Below the pieces are notes generated by a model. It saw only the letters and a program-made list of their open reading frames with translations, was not told the origin of the DNA and did not search any database. From positions 1-37,577 of the forward strand of contig CANIBZ010000024.1 of NCBI GenBank assembly GCA_947466425.1: DNA of 37,577 nucleotides, in the 5' to 3' direction. Below, one piece after another: positions 22,012-32,026 of this stretch (its first letter is position 1; every line of letters starts with the position of its first letter). This DNA is from Flavobacteriales bacterium. Lineage in GTDB: Bacteria; Bacteroidota; Bacteroidia; Flavobacteriales_D; Sanyastnellaceae. A program made the position numbers and the translations under genes.

Positions 22012-24174
22012 ATGATGAAAAAACGCACACTTAGTTTTCTATTTATTCTGACATCTTTCTATTCCTTTGCTTTCGAAGGAATGTGGATTCCATCGGTCTT
22101 GAATGCCGCTTTTGACGACATGAAGGCCAACGGATTGAAGTTGTCGAAGGAGGAAATTTATTCTATCAATAACACTTCGTTGAAAGATGGAATAGTCATA
22201 TTCGGTGGCGGATGTACAGGAGAAATGGTTTCGAATGAAGGATTACTTTTCACTAATCACCATTGCGGTTTCGATAACATTCAGTATCACTCTTCGATTG
22301 AGCACGATTACTTGAAGAATGGTTTTTGGGCCATGAACCGAAAGGAAGAATTGGCTTGTCCCGGACTAACCGCGACATTCGTTATTGAAATGCGTGATGT
22401 CACCGATGAAGTATTAAAGGGAATGATAGGCGTTGATGAAAAAGATCGCCCCACGAAAATGAGGGACTTGTTTAACACCATTTCGAATAAAGCGAAAGAT
22501 GAAAACAAATGCGATGGATTTGTTCGAGGTTTCAATTACAACACACAATTCTTCTTGGTTTTGACGAAGACCTATACAGACGTTCGTCTAGTAGGCGCGC
22601 CGCCATCGTGCATTGGAAAGTTTGGAGGAGATACAGACAATTGGGTGTGGCCAAGACATACCGGAGACTTTTCAGTTTTCCGTATTTATGCAAACGACAA
22701 GAATGAACCTGCTGAATACTCAGCTACCAACAAGCCATTCAAACCAGCACATCATTTTCCGATTTCATTAAAAGGAGTGAAGGAAGGCGATTTCACCATG
22801 GTATACGGATTCCCAGGAAGAACAGAGCACTTGCTTACTTCCGCTGGAGTAGCTTACAACCACGAGCAATTGGCTCCTATGCGAATCGATTTTCGTGAAA
22901 AGAATTTGGAAGTTATCAATGCAGCCATGAAAAGTAGCGACGTGCTTCGCATTAAATATGCTGCGAAGCAAAGCAGCGTGGCAAACGCCTACAAGAAATG
23001 GCAAGGTCAAGAATTAGGATTGAATAAATTCAATGCTATTCAATTGAAGAAAGACGAAGAAGCCAGTTGGTTGGAAATTGCCCAAAAAGAGAAAAAGGAA
23101 GCAGAGTACTCGAACTTGTTAACGAGCATTAATCAATTATATAAAGACTATTACGCAGTAAATATTGCGTCTGCAGCTTATGCCGAATTCGTTTTCAACG
23201 GTCCAGAAGTTTTTCAATTGTATCAAGACTTCCATGAAATAGCCGACGATGAAGCCAAGCTTAAAAAAGGAAATCTTTGGGAAGCAAAAATGAAAGAGTT
23301 TTTGGAAACGGCAAAAGCGTTTTATAAAGACTACGATTTGGAAACCGACAAGAAAAGATTCTTAGCAATGGCACCCATGTTCGAACAGTTCACAAAAGGA
23401 GCGGTACATTTCGAAGACGTTAAATTGTCTCGTGAAGCCGCAGCGAATCGTTGGTTCAAAGGATCAATGATTGCAGATAGCGCGGCCTTTTTAGGAATGA
23501 TTCGCTCTTTCTCAAAAGATACTGCAATATCAATGAGCAGCGTTTCAAAGAAATACGCCAAGAGACTTGGTGCTGAATATTTGTATGTTCAGGCCTTGGC
23601 ATTAAACGACTATTACAAGAAGACGTTGGTTCCTTCGAAAAAAGAATTCACAACGAAGCATGACCTATTAATGGAACAATATGTTTTCTTGTTGGAAGAA
23701 CTCCGTGGAAAAAAAGAAAAATGGTGCGATGCGAATTCTACCCTGAGATTGACTTATGGAAAAGTTGAAGGAAGCGCTCCGGTAGATGGAATGGCATATA
23801 CCCCTTTCACCACAGGACAAGGAATTCTAGACAAGAACAGCACAGGCAATCCAGATTTCGAAATCAATGACCGATTGAAAATGTTGCTGCAAAACAAAGA
23901 GTTCGGAAGCTACGGTGTGAATGGAACCTTGCCTGTTTGCTTCACTGGAAGTAATCACACTACAGGCGGAAATTCTGGATCTCCCGCTTTAAACGGCAAC
24001 GGAGAATGGATAGGAATAAACTTCGACAGAACGTGGGAAAGCACGATGAGTGATCTCTACTTCAATTCAGAAATTTGCCGAAATGTAATGGCAGATGCAC
24101 GGTATGTGCTTTGGGTGATTGACATCTACGCCGGAGCTGGCCATCTCTTAAAAGAGATGACCATTCGACGTTAA
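22012..24174 (+). CDS. S46-family dipeptidyl-peptidase, DPP11-like (Asp/Glu-specific)
   Basis: A 720-aa periplasmic peptidase with a cleavable signal peptide (MMKKRTLSFLFILTSFYSFA). Chymotrypsin-fold motifs: TNHHCGFDNI (catalytic His at 83/84), GGDTDNWVWPRHTGDF (Asp near 207), and GGNSGSPALN with Ser655. The specificity residue position 673 is Arg (INFDRTWE). In Porphyromonas DPP11, Arg673 selects acidic P1 residues, while DPP7 has Gly there; both the numbering and the 720-aa length match DPP11. It removes dipeptides from peptides after extracellular proteolysis. The start at 22012 (ATGATGAAA) is used because a longer upstream frame overlaps the J-domain gene and would bury the signal peptide. 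Confidence 0.93.
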   Translation: MMKKRTLSFLFILTSFYSFAFEGMWIPSVLNAAFDDMKANGLKLSKEEIYSINNTSLKDGIVIFGGGCTGEMVSNEGLLFTNHHCGFDNIQYHSSIEHDYLKNGFWAMNRKEELACPGLTATFVIEMRDVTDEVLKGMIGVDEKDRPTKMRDLFNTISNKAKDENKCDGFVRGFNYNTQFFLVLTKTYTDVRLVGAPPSCIGKFGGDTDNWVWPRHTGDFSVFRIYANDKNEPAEYSATNKPFKPAHHFPISLKGVKEGDFTMVYGFPGRTEHLLTSAGVAYNHEQLAPMRIDFREKNLEVINAAMKSSDVLRIKYAAKQSSVANAYKKWQGQELGLNKFNAIQLKKDEEASWLEIAQKEKKEAEYSNLLTSINQLYKDYYAVNIASAAYAEFVFNGPEVFQLYQDFHEIADDEAKLKKGNLWEAKMKEFLETAKAFYKDYDLETDKKRFLAMAPMFEQFTKGAVHFEDVKLSREAAANRWFKGSMIADSAAFLGMIRSFSKDTAISMSSVSKKYAKRLGAEYLYVQALALNDYYKKTLVPSKKEFTTKHDLLMEQYVFLLEELRGKKEKWCDANSTLRLTYGKVEGSAPVDGMAYTPFTTGQGILDKNSTGNPDFEINDRLKMLLQNKEFGSYGVNGTLPVCFTGSNHTTGGNSGSPALNGNGEWIGINFDRTWESTMSDLYFNSEICRNVMADARYVLWVIDIYAGAGHLLKEMTIRR

Positions 24175-24178
24175 TTTT

Positions 24179-24316
24179 TTAAGACCACTGAATAAGGAAA
24201 TAGATTACCCCAACAACAAGTGCAAAAAGGGTTACTGCGAAAATTACTGGTCCGCCTATTTCGTTCTGCTCAGCTTCGTGTGGAATGTGTCCGTGATCGT
24301 CGTGTGAATGTCCCAT
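24179..24316 (-). CDS. 45-aa histidine-rich single-helix membrane peptide
   Basis: The frame starts MGHSHDDHGHIPHEAEQ (five His, several acidic residues), then GGPVIFAVTLFALVVGVIYFLIQ, one clean helix, then WS and a stop. The His-rich tail could bind metal. A promoter with TTTG-N19-TATATTTG lies directly upstream (24331-24361), so transcription is likely. It lies antisense in the 3' region of the peptidase transcript. Possibly a small subunit of a respiratory or metal complex; no known family recognised with certainty. Confidence 0.7.
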   Translation of the reverse strand: MGHSHDDHGHIPHEAEQNEIGGPVIFAVTLFALVVGVIYFLIQWS

Positions 24317-24330
24317 GGTTTAATTTTTCA

Positions 24331-24361
24331 CAAATATAATTTCATTGTTCAAACACCCAAA
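24331..24361 (-). promoter_or_regulatory. Bacteroidota-type promoter of the 45-aa peptide
   Basis: On the minus strand TTTG (24358-24361), 19 bases, then TATATTTG (24331-24338) fit the -33/-7 pattern exactly. The predicted start of transcription lies about 8 bases before the ATG at 24316. Confidence 0.65.
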
Positions 24362-24364
24362 TAA

Positions 24365-24394
24365 AAAAGGCTAACACTTCAAGGTTAGCCTTTT
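24365..24394 (+). terminator. Bidirectional-looking intrinsic terminator
   Basis: Stem AAAAGGCTAAC / GTTAGCCTTTT (11 bp) with an 8-nt loop, then TTTCTTTTT. It would end the peptidase transcript and has A/T flanks on both sides. The rest of 24395-24470 shows nothing recognisable. Confidence 0.8.
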
Positions 24395-24470
24395 CTTTTT
24401 CCTGAAAGACTTTTAGTGCAACCTATTGTTTCGTATTATTGTCTTAACATAGGAAACCATACCGAAACCA

Positions 24471-27400
24471 ATGATTTTAAACATACTAAAAAGATTCTCT
24501 GTCATTTTCTTGGCCTTGACAGCTTCTTTTTCTGCCTCTTCCCAAGTCGTCATCAATGAATTTTGTTTTGCTAACTATTCCGACTACACAGTGGGCGGAG
24601 AATTTGAAGACTGGGTTGAATTTTACAATCCCTCTGCAAGTGTTGTAAACATTGGCGGATATTGGTTGAGTGATGATGCTTTAGATCCAATGAAGTATCA
24701 AATTCCTGCTACAGTTACAGTTCCTGCAAATGGGTATAAACTTATTTTGGTAAGTGGAGTTGGAGCATACAATCCTGGTTATCTCGGCCAAACCAACACC
24801 AACTTTAAGGTAACACAATCAAATGGAGAAGACTTGGTTTTTTCAAATCCTGCCGGAAATATTCTTGAGAGTTACGATTTCGCAACAATAAGTCCGAACC
24901 AGATGAATCAATCTTACGGGAGAGTTCCAAATGGTTCGGGTAATTTTCTAATTCAAACCAACCCTTCTCAAGGTGCCGCAAATTCAGGAGCAACAGGAAA
25001 CGGATACGCCATTCGCCCAACCATGGACATTCAAGCGGGTTATTACGCTGCTCCAATAACTGTAACAATTGCAACGACGGAGCCAGGTGCAACAATCTAT
25101 TATACGCTGAACGGTGCACAGCCTTCAAATACAAGCACACTTTACACGGGTCCAATTAACATTAGCACAACTAAGGTTTTACGCGCTATCGTTTATTCTC
25201 CAACAGCCGGAATACTTCCTTCATTCACGGAAACCAATACTTATTTCTTCGGAAACGATAACCACACCATTCCCGTTGTTTCTATTTCTGGAACAACTCT
25301 AGATGGCGGATGGAATGGTGATGAATTAACACATCTCGAGTTTTTTCAAAACGGAACATTTACTGTAGAATCTTCAGGTGACAGTAACGAACACGGAAAT
25401 GATTCGAACGCTTATGGTCAAAGAGGATTCGACTATGTTACTCGCGATGCCTTGGGATATGATGATAAGTTGGAGCACCCGATGTTGCACACAAGTCAAA
25501 GACAGAGTTATCAGCGTTTAATTTTTAAGGCTGCAGCCAACGATAATTATCCGTTCTCAGGCGATGGGGCACACATTCGCGATGCCTATGTTTGTGAATT
25601 ATCGCGTTTAGGAAACCTTCACCTCGATGAGAGAAAAACAAGAAGTTGTATTGTATACATCAATGGTCAATATTGGGGCGTATACGAGATTCGTGAAAAA
25701 GTTGATGATACCGATTATACCAAACACTACTACGATCAGCCTGCTGGAAACGTTGACTTCCTAAAAACGTGGGGCGCCACTTGGACCGAATATGCCGCTG
25801 CACCTGGTTTCAATCCGCAAACGCAGTGGAATACGTTGGTGAACTTCATAACAACAAACAGCATGGCCACTCAGGCCAATTACGACTATGTGCTCACCCA
25901 GTACAATACCATGAGCCTCATCGATTATTTCATCTTGAATGGCTACACGGTTTGCACCGATTGGCTCAACTGGAATACTTCATGGTGGAAAGGAACGAAT
26001 CCTCTTGGAGACGGCAAACGTTGGAGATATGCACTGTGGGACAACGATGCAACTTTCGGGCATTACATCAATTACACAGGAGTTCCTAGTACACAACCTA
26101 CTGCCGATCCTTGTCAGATTGAAGGTGAAGGAAATGTCGGTGGTCAAGGCCATATTCCTGTTTTGAACGCCTTGTTCGACAATCCAGATTTCTTCGCGGA
26201 TTACATTCAGCGGTATGCTGAACTTTCAAATACCATCTTCTCTTGTGATCGAATGATTGAAGTCTTAGACAGTATGATTGTGGTTATTGATCCTGAAATG
26301 ACCCGCCATACGCAGCGTTGGGGTGGAAATGTAACAACTTGGAACAACAACGTTCAGGCTATGCGCAATTTTATTCAAGCAAGATGCGCCACAGAAATTA
26401 TTGGTGGTATTGCCGATTGCTATGATGTTGTTCCTTATAACGTTTCTTTTCAAATTGATGGAGTAGGAGATATCGTAGTCGGAGAAACTCAATTGAGTCC
26501 TTATGAAACACCCTTCTCAGGAACCTATTTTGGAGATTTAGAAATTGATTTAGAAGCAATAATAGATTCCGTCGTCGGACCTTGTAGTTCCTTCCAAGGT
26601 TGGGAAATTATAAGCGGAACAGGTATAATTGCCGATCCTACTTCGCCAATAACAACATTAATTGTTCAATCAGATGTGGTTGTTCAAGCTGTATTCGGAG
26701 TTCCGGCTTCAGGTCCGGTAACAATTTTAAGCGATGTAGTTCCTGCAGGAGCCGGAAATATTATTTTCAACGGAACTGCGCAAGGTACTTATCCGAACAC
26801 CTTCAATGTGAATGCGGGTGATTCCACCTCGGTAAGCGTTACAGCTAATCCGTGGTTCACCTTCAATCATTGGGAATCTACCAACGCAACACTTCTTCCG
26901 AATACAACAGCAACTTCTATTTATTTGAATCCGTGCGCTGCCGATACAGTAGTTGCAATCTTCGACGAGACTCCTCACGCTATTTTGCAAGTAGATGTAA
27001 TGCCAGCTGGAGCAGGAACAGTAACTATGGATGGAACAGTGCTCGCCGCTTATCCTTGGAGCAATGAAATTCTTGCAGACATAGACTATACCTTCAACGC
27101 GAATGAAATTCCGGGAGTAACACTATTCGATCACTGGGAAATCAATAACCATCCGCTTAATCCGAATACACTCACCCCAGATGTCATTCTTCATTTGATG
27201 GTGAGCGATACACTTGTGGCAGTCTTTACCATCATCGATGAATTCCCTTTAACAGTAAATGTTCAGCCAGCGGGTGCAGGAACAGTTACCATGAATGGAA
27301 CTCCGTGGACTCCGCTTCCCTCAACACAAGTGTTTTCTGAAAACACATTTATGAATTTCGTGGCTTCTCCAATCGATTCTTGGACCGCCTTCAACCATTG

Positions 27401-28058
27401 GGAAATAAATAACCACGTGCTTCTACCTTCGCTTTCCAGTTCGAATGTGAATTTCAACTTCACACAACAAGATACGTTGGTGGCTGTGTTCGATGTTACA
27501 CCGCATCATCCGCTTACGGTAATTGTTAATCCGGCTGCTGCAGGAACGGTCCTATTCGACATCGGTAACGCTACGACAAACTTTTTGACCATTGAAAACG
27601 AAGACAATGTTCCAGTGAACTTCACATCAATACCAGAACAGTATTGGGAATTCATTGGATGGGTGTCTACCGCAGGAACGCCAATAAATCCGAACCTTAC
27701 AGCGAATCAAGTTTCCGCTTCGTTCAATACAACCGATACGATTATCGCGAACTTCTCGAAAGAGCCGTTCTTGTATTTCGTTCCGAATACATTTTCTCCA
27801 AACAACGATAACTTGAACGAAGTGTTCAAGCCGGTGTTGAATGGAAACGATCCTTCTTATTATCACTTTGCGATCTACGATCGTTGGGGAGTGTTGATTT
27901 TCGAAACGACCGATCCAGAAGCAGGATGGAACGGCACTTACAAAGGAAACGGAACACACTATGTTGAAAACGATGCCTACGTGTGGAAGCTTCAAGCGCG
28001 TCCAATCGGAAGCCGTGAAAAATTAGAGTTAATGGGCACATTGACGCTGTTCAGATAA
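24471..28058 (+). CDS. Secreted CotH-kinase-domain protein with lamin-tail and repeat domains, type IX secretion cargo
   Basis: A 1195-aa protein. Signal peptide about 1-25. Lamin-tail domain about 26-150 (VVINEFCFANYSDYTVGGEF). A chitobiase C-terminal-like beta module at about 180-260 (GATIYYTLNGAQPS). CotH kinase region about 330-640, with ARNDNYPF-like start, GQYWGVYEIREKVDD and RYALWDNDATFG. Then four or five roughly 85-residue units repeating VxPAGAGTVTMNGT .. FNHWEINN. The last about 90 residues are a gliding-motility/type B CTD (FVPNTFSPNNDNLNEVFKP, YDRWGVLIFET, GWNGTYKG). Predicted to be exported by the type IX system and held on or released from the cell surface. The CotH domain suggests phosphorylation of a surface protein or glycan; substrate unknown. 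Confidence 0.9.
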   Translation: MILNILKRFSVIFLALTASFSASSQVVINEFCFANYSDYTVGGEFEDWVEFYNPSASVVNIGGYWLSDDALDPMKYQIPATVTVPANGYKLILVSGVGAYNPGYLGQTNTNFKVTQSNGEDLVFSNPAGNILESYDFATISPNQMNQSYGRVPNGSGNFLIQTNPSQGAANSGATGNGYAIRPTMDIQAGYYAAPITVTIATTEPGATIYYTLNGAQPSNTSTLYTGPINISTTKVLRAIVYSPTAGILPSFTETNTYFFGNDNHTIPVVSISGTTLDGGWNGDELTHLEFFQNGTFTVESSGDSNEHGNDSNAYGQRGFDYVTRDALGYDDKLEHPMLHTSQRQSYQRLIFKAAANDNYPFSGDGAHIRDAYVCELSRLGNLHLDERKTRSCIVYINGQYWGVYEIREKVDDTDYTKHYYDQPAGNVDFLKTWGATWTEYAAAPGFNPQTQWNTLVNFITTNSMATQANYDYVLTQYNTMSLIDYFILNGYTVCTDWLNWNTSWWKGTNPLGDGKRWRYALWDNDATFGHYINYTGVPSTQPTADPCQIEGEGNVGGQGHIPVLNALFDNPDFFADYIQRYAELSNTIFSCDRMIEVLDSMIVVIDPEMTRHTQRWGGNVTTWNNNVQAMRNFIQARCATEIIGGIADCYDVVPYNVSFQIDGVGDIVVGETQLSPYETPFSGTYFGDLEIDLEAIIDSVVGPCSSFQGWEIISGTGIIADPTSPITTLIVQSDVVVQAVFGVPASGPVTILSDVVPAGAGNIIFNGTAQGTYPNTFNVNAGDSTSVSVTANPWFTFNHWESTNATLLPNTTATSIYLNPCAADTVVAIFDETPHAILQVDVMPAGAGTVTMDGTVLAAYPWSNEILADIDYTFNANEIPGVTLFDHWEINNHPLNPNTLTPDVILHLMVSDTLVAVFTIIDEFPLTVNVQPAGAGTVTMNGTPWTPLPSTQVFSENTFMNFVASPIDSWTAFNHWEINNHVLLPSLSSSNVNFNFTQQDTLVAVFDVTPHHPLTVIVNPAAAGTVLFDIGNATTNFLTIENEDNVPVNFTSIPEQYWEFIGWVSTAGTPINPNLTANQVSASFNTTDTIIANFSKEPFLYFVPNTFSPNNDNLNEVFKPVLNGNDPSYYHFAIYDRWGVLIFETTDPEAGWNGTYKGNGTHYVENDAYVWKLQARPIGSREKLELMGTLTLFR

Positions 28059-28082
28059 GCATTTTCGAATTAACTTCGTTGC

Positions 28083-29204
28083 ATGAATATTCGGAACGAA
28101 GTTTTTTCAAATCAATATCTTCAAGACTGGCAAACGCTAGCCGAGAAAGAATTAAAAGGAAAATCCCTCGACTCTTTGGTTCGCCAAAAGGAAGAAGGGA
28201 TTTTTTTATTTCCTTATTCAACAGAAGCGAAAACCACTGAAGAGCCAACTTTTCGCGCAGCTCCTTCGTGGCAGTTGCACCAATCGTTTAAGACAAACGA
28301 TCCACTTCAATGGAATGGTTTAGCGTTGGAAGCATTGAACGGCGGAGCGAATAGCTTAACCATTCCTGCTTCTTTCAACGCTAGTCAGTTGAAGGTGGCG
28401 TTGAAAGATATCTTCGTCGGCTTCATCAACTGGGAGTTAGAGGCGCATGCCGAGCAAGCCGACGATCAGATAGACGTTATTAAGCAAGCTTACGAGCAAC
28501 AAGACCGCGCTGGAGTATTGCCGCTGTTTCATTCCAAACACATTCATTCAAATCAAGTATTTGCTTCTCACGCAACGGCTTCAGAGCAAATTGCATTTGC
28601 TGTTTTAGCTGGAATTGAATTCATAGAAAATACGCATTTAACCATAGACGAGGCTTCCGCTCAACTACTTTTTCATTTTTCGGTTGGAAGTGAATTGTAT
28701 GTTGAAATCGCCAAGCTGCGCGCTTTCCGTGCAGTGTGGTCACACATATTGAAATCAGGTTCTCCTGAACACGCGTGTTCGAATCACGCCTTCGTGAAAG
28801 TGCAAACAGACGGATACTTCCAAGCGAAGAAGGACTCCGACAACAACCTCATTCGTTCTACGATTCAAGCATTGGCAGCGAGCGTTGGCGGAGCAAATCG
28901 CATTGAAGTTCTTCCAATGGAATACGCGAAGGGAACAGATGTCAGCGATCATCTTCGTTGGGCACGTAACATTCAACATTTAATCATTGAAGAATCTTAC
29001 TTCGATCAGTATTCAGATTTAGCGAAAGGAAGTTTTTCGTTGGAAAAACTTACGAAAGACCTGTCAGTAAAGGCTTTGGATATCATGAAGAATTTCGAAA
29101 CATCTGAGAAGTTGTCCAACTTCATTCAAAACAACAAAGAAGAAAGAAGCCTTCAACATGCGCAGCGTGTTGTAGTGGGTGAAAACAAATATGTGCAGTC
29201 ATGA
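28083..29204 (+). CDS. mutA: Methylmalonyl-CoA mutase small subunit
   Basis: A 373-aa protein starting with [21 protein letters not shown], the usual MutA N-terminus, then a TIM-barrel-like region that lacks catalytic residues and includes [10 protein letters not shown] and [12 protein letters not shown]. It is shorter than the roughly 620-aa form in actinobacteria and lacks a B12-binding domain. It is needed for the MutAB heterodimer that interconverts succinyl-CoA and (R)-methylmalonyl-CoA. The end overlaps mutB by four bases (ATGA). Confidence 0.93.
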   Translation: MNIRNEVFSNQYLQDWQTLAEKELKGKSLDSLVRQKEEGIFLFPYSTEAKTTEEPTFRAAPSWQLHQSFKTNDPLQWNGLALEALNGGANSLTIPASFNASQLKVALKDIFVGFINWELEAHAEQADDQIDVIKQAYEQQDRAGVLPLFHSKHIHSNQVFASHATASEQIAFAVLAGIEFIENTHLTIDEASAQLLFHFSVGSELYVEIAKLRAFRAVWSHILKSGSPEHACSNHAFVKVQTDGYFQAKKDSDNNLIRSTIQALAASVGGANRIEVLPMEYAKGTDVSDHLRWARNIQHLIIEESYFDQYSDLAKGSFSLEKLTKDLSVKALDIMKNFETSEKLSNFIQNNKEERSLQHAQRVVVGENKYVQS

Positions 29205-31252
29205 GTAAATTGAATTGGAAAGAAGTTCCCTTCAACTTCAAAGAAGAAGTGAAGGCTGCAACTTGGGGAGCAGGCGCAGCGCCGTTTTTACGCGGTCCGT
29301 ATGCGAGCATGTACACCGTGCGTCCGTGGACCATTCGCCAATATGCCGGATTCAGTACCGCTGAAGAATCGAATGCGTTCTACAAACGCAACTTGGCCAT
29401 GGGACAAAAAGGATTGTCTGTGGCCTTCGACTTGGCTACCCATCGCGGTTACGACAGCGATCACGATCGCGTGAAGGGAGACGTGGGAAAGGCAGGCGTA
29501 GCCATAGATTCAGTGGAAGACATGAAAGTTTTGTTTCATGAAATTCCGTTGAACGAAATGTCGGTGAGCATGACCATGAATGGTGCGGTTCTACCGATTC
29601 TTTCGTTTTACATCGTCGCTGCTGAAGAGCAGGGCGTTCGTCCAGAACAACTCACTGGAACCATTCAGAACGACATTCTGAAAGAATTCATGGTTCGAAA
29701 TACATACATCTATCCGCCTAAGCCAAGTATGCGCATAGTTTCAGACATCTTTGAATTCTGTTCGAAGGAAATGCCGAAATTCAATCCGATTTCCATTTCC
29801 GGGTATCACATGCAAGAAGCCGGAGCGACACAAGAAATTGAGTTGGCTTATACCTTGGCAGACGGATTGGAATATGTTCGCGCAGGCTTGAAAGCCGGAA
29901 TGAGCATCGACGATTTCGCTCCGCGCTTGTCGTTCTTCTGGGCCGTGGGCATGGACACCGTGACTGAAATTGCGAAGATGCGCGCAGCACGCGTGTTGTG
30001 GGCACAACTCATCAAGTCCTTCAACCCGAAAAATGAAAAATCAATGGCGTTAAGAACCCACTGTCAAACCAGTGGTTGGAGTCTTACGCGTCAAGATCCT
30101 TACAACAACGTGGCTCGCACCTGCATTGAAGCCCTCGGCGCTGCATGGGGCGGAACACAGAGTTTACATACCAATGCGCTCGATGAAGCCATTGCTTTGC
30201 CAACCGACAACAGCGCGCGTATTGCTCGAAACACTCAATTGATTATTCAAGAAGAAACAGGATTGTGTGAAGTGGTAGACGTTTGGGGAGGAAGTGAGAT
30301 CATTGAAAAGCGCACGCAAGAAATTACGGATGCCGCTTGGAAATTAATTGAAGAGGTGGAAGAGATGGGTGGAATGACCAAGGCCATTGAAGCCGGTATT
30401 CCAAAGTTGCGCATTGAAGAAGCAGCAGCGCGGAAACAAGCGCGCATAGATAGCGGAAGAGACAAGATTATTGGAGTGAATATTTTCCAGTTGGAAGAAG
30501 AAAGCGCCATGGATATTTTGCAAGTAGACAACGACGCTGTGCGTATTTCACAAATCGAAAGGTTAGTGAAAACGAAAGCAGAGCGTAACGAAGAGGCTTG
30601 TCAAGATGCTCTGAAATCCCTAACTGAAGCGGCACAGAGCGGAAGCGGAAATCTCTTGGCCTTATCGGTGGAAGCTGCTCGTTTGCGCGCAACGTTAGGT
30701 GAAATTTCTAGCGCACTCGAAGTGGTGTACGGAAGATATTCCGCACAAATCAGAAGTATTTCAGGTGTTTACTCTAATGAATCAGCAATGGACAAAGACT
30801 TTATTGAAGCACGCAGACGTTCCGATGAATTCGCTGAATTGGCCGGAAGAAGACCGCGCATCTTGGTTGCGAAGATGGGGCAAGACGGACACGATCGCGG
30901 AGCGAAAGTGATTGCCACATCGTTTGCAGATATTGGATTCGATGTAGACATGGGACCGTTGTTCCAGACTCCTGCGGAAGTTGCGAAGCAAGCCGCAGAG
31001 AACGACGTTCACATGGTGGGCGTGTCATCTTTAGCAGCAGGACATAAGACGTTAATTCCGGAATTAATTTCCGAATTGAAAAAGTTGGGACGCGAAGATA
31101 TTGGGGTTATTGCAGGCGGAGTAATACCCGAGCAAGACTTCGAGTTTTTATACAACGCAGGGTGCGTAGGCATCTTTGGTCCAGGGACTAAGATTGCCAC
31201 AGCGGCGCAGGAAATTTTAACATTAATGATCGAAGCACTTCAAGGCGAATGA
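29201..31252 (+). CDS. mutB: Methylmalonyl-CoA mutase large subunit
   Basis: A 683-aa protein. TIM-barrel domain with [36 protein letters not shown] and [11 protein letters not shown]. The C-terminal cobalamin domain (about 550-683) has the [10 protein letters not shown] motif with lower-ligand His564, then [15 protein letters not shown] and GVIPEQD. It carries the adenosylcobalamin-dependent rearrangement of succinyl-CoA and methylmalonyl-CoA, in the propionate route. Start at 29201 with ATGA overlap; a four-base overlap with mazG follows. Confidence 0.97.
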   Translation: MSKLNWKEVPFNFKEEVKAATWGAGAAPFLRGPYASMYTVRPWTIRQYAGFSTAEESNAFYKRNLAMGQKGLSVAFDLATHRGYDSDHDRVKGDVGKAGVAIDSVEDMKVLFHEIPLNEMSVSMTMNGAVLPILSFYIVAAEEQGVRPEQLTGTIQNDILKEFMVRNTYIYPPKPSMRIVSDIFEFCSKEMPKFNPISISGYHMQEAGATQEIELAYTLADGLEYVRAGLKAGMSIDDFAPRLSFFWAVGMDTVTEIAKMRAARVLWAQLIKSFNPKNEKSMALRTHCQTSGWSLTRQDPYNNVARTCIEALGAAWGGTQSLHTNALDEAIALPTDNSARIARNTQLIIQEETGLCEVVDVWGGSEIIEKRTQEITDAAWKLIEEVEEMGGMTKAIEAGIPKLRIEEAAARKQARIDSGRDKIIGVNIFQLEEESAMDILQVDNDAVRISQIERLVKTKAERNEEACQDALKSLTEAAQSGSGNLLALSVEAARLRATLGEISSALEVVYGRYSAQIRSISGVYSNESAMDKDFIEARRRSDEFAELAGRRPRILVAKMGQDGHDRGAKVIATSFADIGFDVDMGPLFQTPAEVAKQAAENDVHMVGVSSLAAGHKTLIPELISELKKLGREDIGVIAGGVIPEQDFEFLYNAGCVGIFGPGTKIATAAQEILTLMIEALQGE

Positions 31253-32025
31253 ATACTATAGAGCAGAAGAAGGAAGCGTTCGAGCGCTTGTTAACCATCA
31301 TGGACGAGCTTCGCGAGAAGTGTCCGTGGGACATGAAACAGACGCTGGAAAGTCTTCGTCATTTATCCATAGAAGAAGTCTATGAATTGGGCGATGCCAT
31401 TCTAGATGGAAACATGGAAGAGGTAAAGAAAGAGTTGGGCGACTTGTTTTTGCATTTGGTTTTTTATTCGCGCATTGCCAGCGAGACTGAAGCATTCGAC
31501 GTTGCCGATGTGTTGAATTCCATTTGCGAAAAGTTAATTTCAAGGCATCCGCATATTTACGGAGATACTGTGGTGAAAGATGAAGCGGAAGTTCTTTCCA
31601 ATTGGGAAAAATTAAAATTGAAGGAAGGGAAGAAGAGTGTGTTGGAAGGCGTACCGCGTTCGTTGCCGGCTATGGTGAAAGCGCAGCGTATTCAAGACAA
31701 AGCGAAAGGAGTGGGGTTCGATTGGGAAAATTCCGATCAGGTTTGGGAAAAGGTTTTAGAAGAATTGAATGAATTCAAAGAAGCGAAAACGAAAGAGGAT
31801 CAAGAAGAAGAATTCGGCGACTTACTTTTTTCACTCATCAACTATGCTCGTTTTAAGGGAATACATCCGGAAGATGCATTAGAGAAGACCAACAAGAAAT
31901 TCATTTATCGTTTTCAGTATTTGGAAATGGAAAGTGCGAAAGACGGCAAGCAAATGGGGGAGATGACCTTGAATGAAATGGACGAATATTGGAATCGCGC
32001 GAAGGAATTAAAAAAGAAATCTTAG
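31249..32025 (+). CDS. mazG: Nucleoside triphosphate pyrophosphohydrolase
   Basis: A 258-aa protein with two MazG domains, as in E. coli. The first has [15 protein letters not shown] and [17 protein letters not shown], the second [18 protein letters not shown]: EExxE and ExxD metal-binding sets. It hydrolyses non-canonical or all NTPs to NMP and pyrophosphate, limiting mutagenic nucleotides and modulating ppGpp. The ATG overlaps the mutB stop by four bases. This neighbourhood may reflect chance coupling rather than shared function. Confidence 0.95.
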   Translation: MNTIEQKKEAFERLLTIMDELREKCPWDMKQTLESLRHLSIEEVYELGDAILDGNMEEVKKELGDLFLHLVFYSRIASETEAFDVADVLNSICEKLISRHPHIYGDTVVKDEAEVLSNWEKLKLKEGKKSVLEGVPRSLPAMVKAQRIQDKAKGVGFDWENSDQVWEKVLEELNEFKEAKTKEDQEEEFGDLLFSLINYARFKGIHPEDALEKTNKKFIYRFQYLEMESAKDGKQMGEMTLNEMDEYWNRAKELKKKS

Positions 32026-32026
32026 G

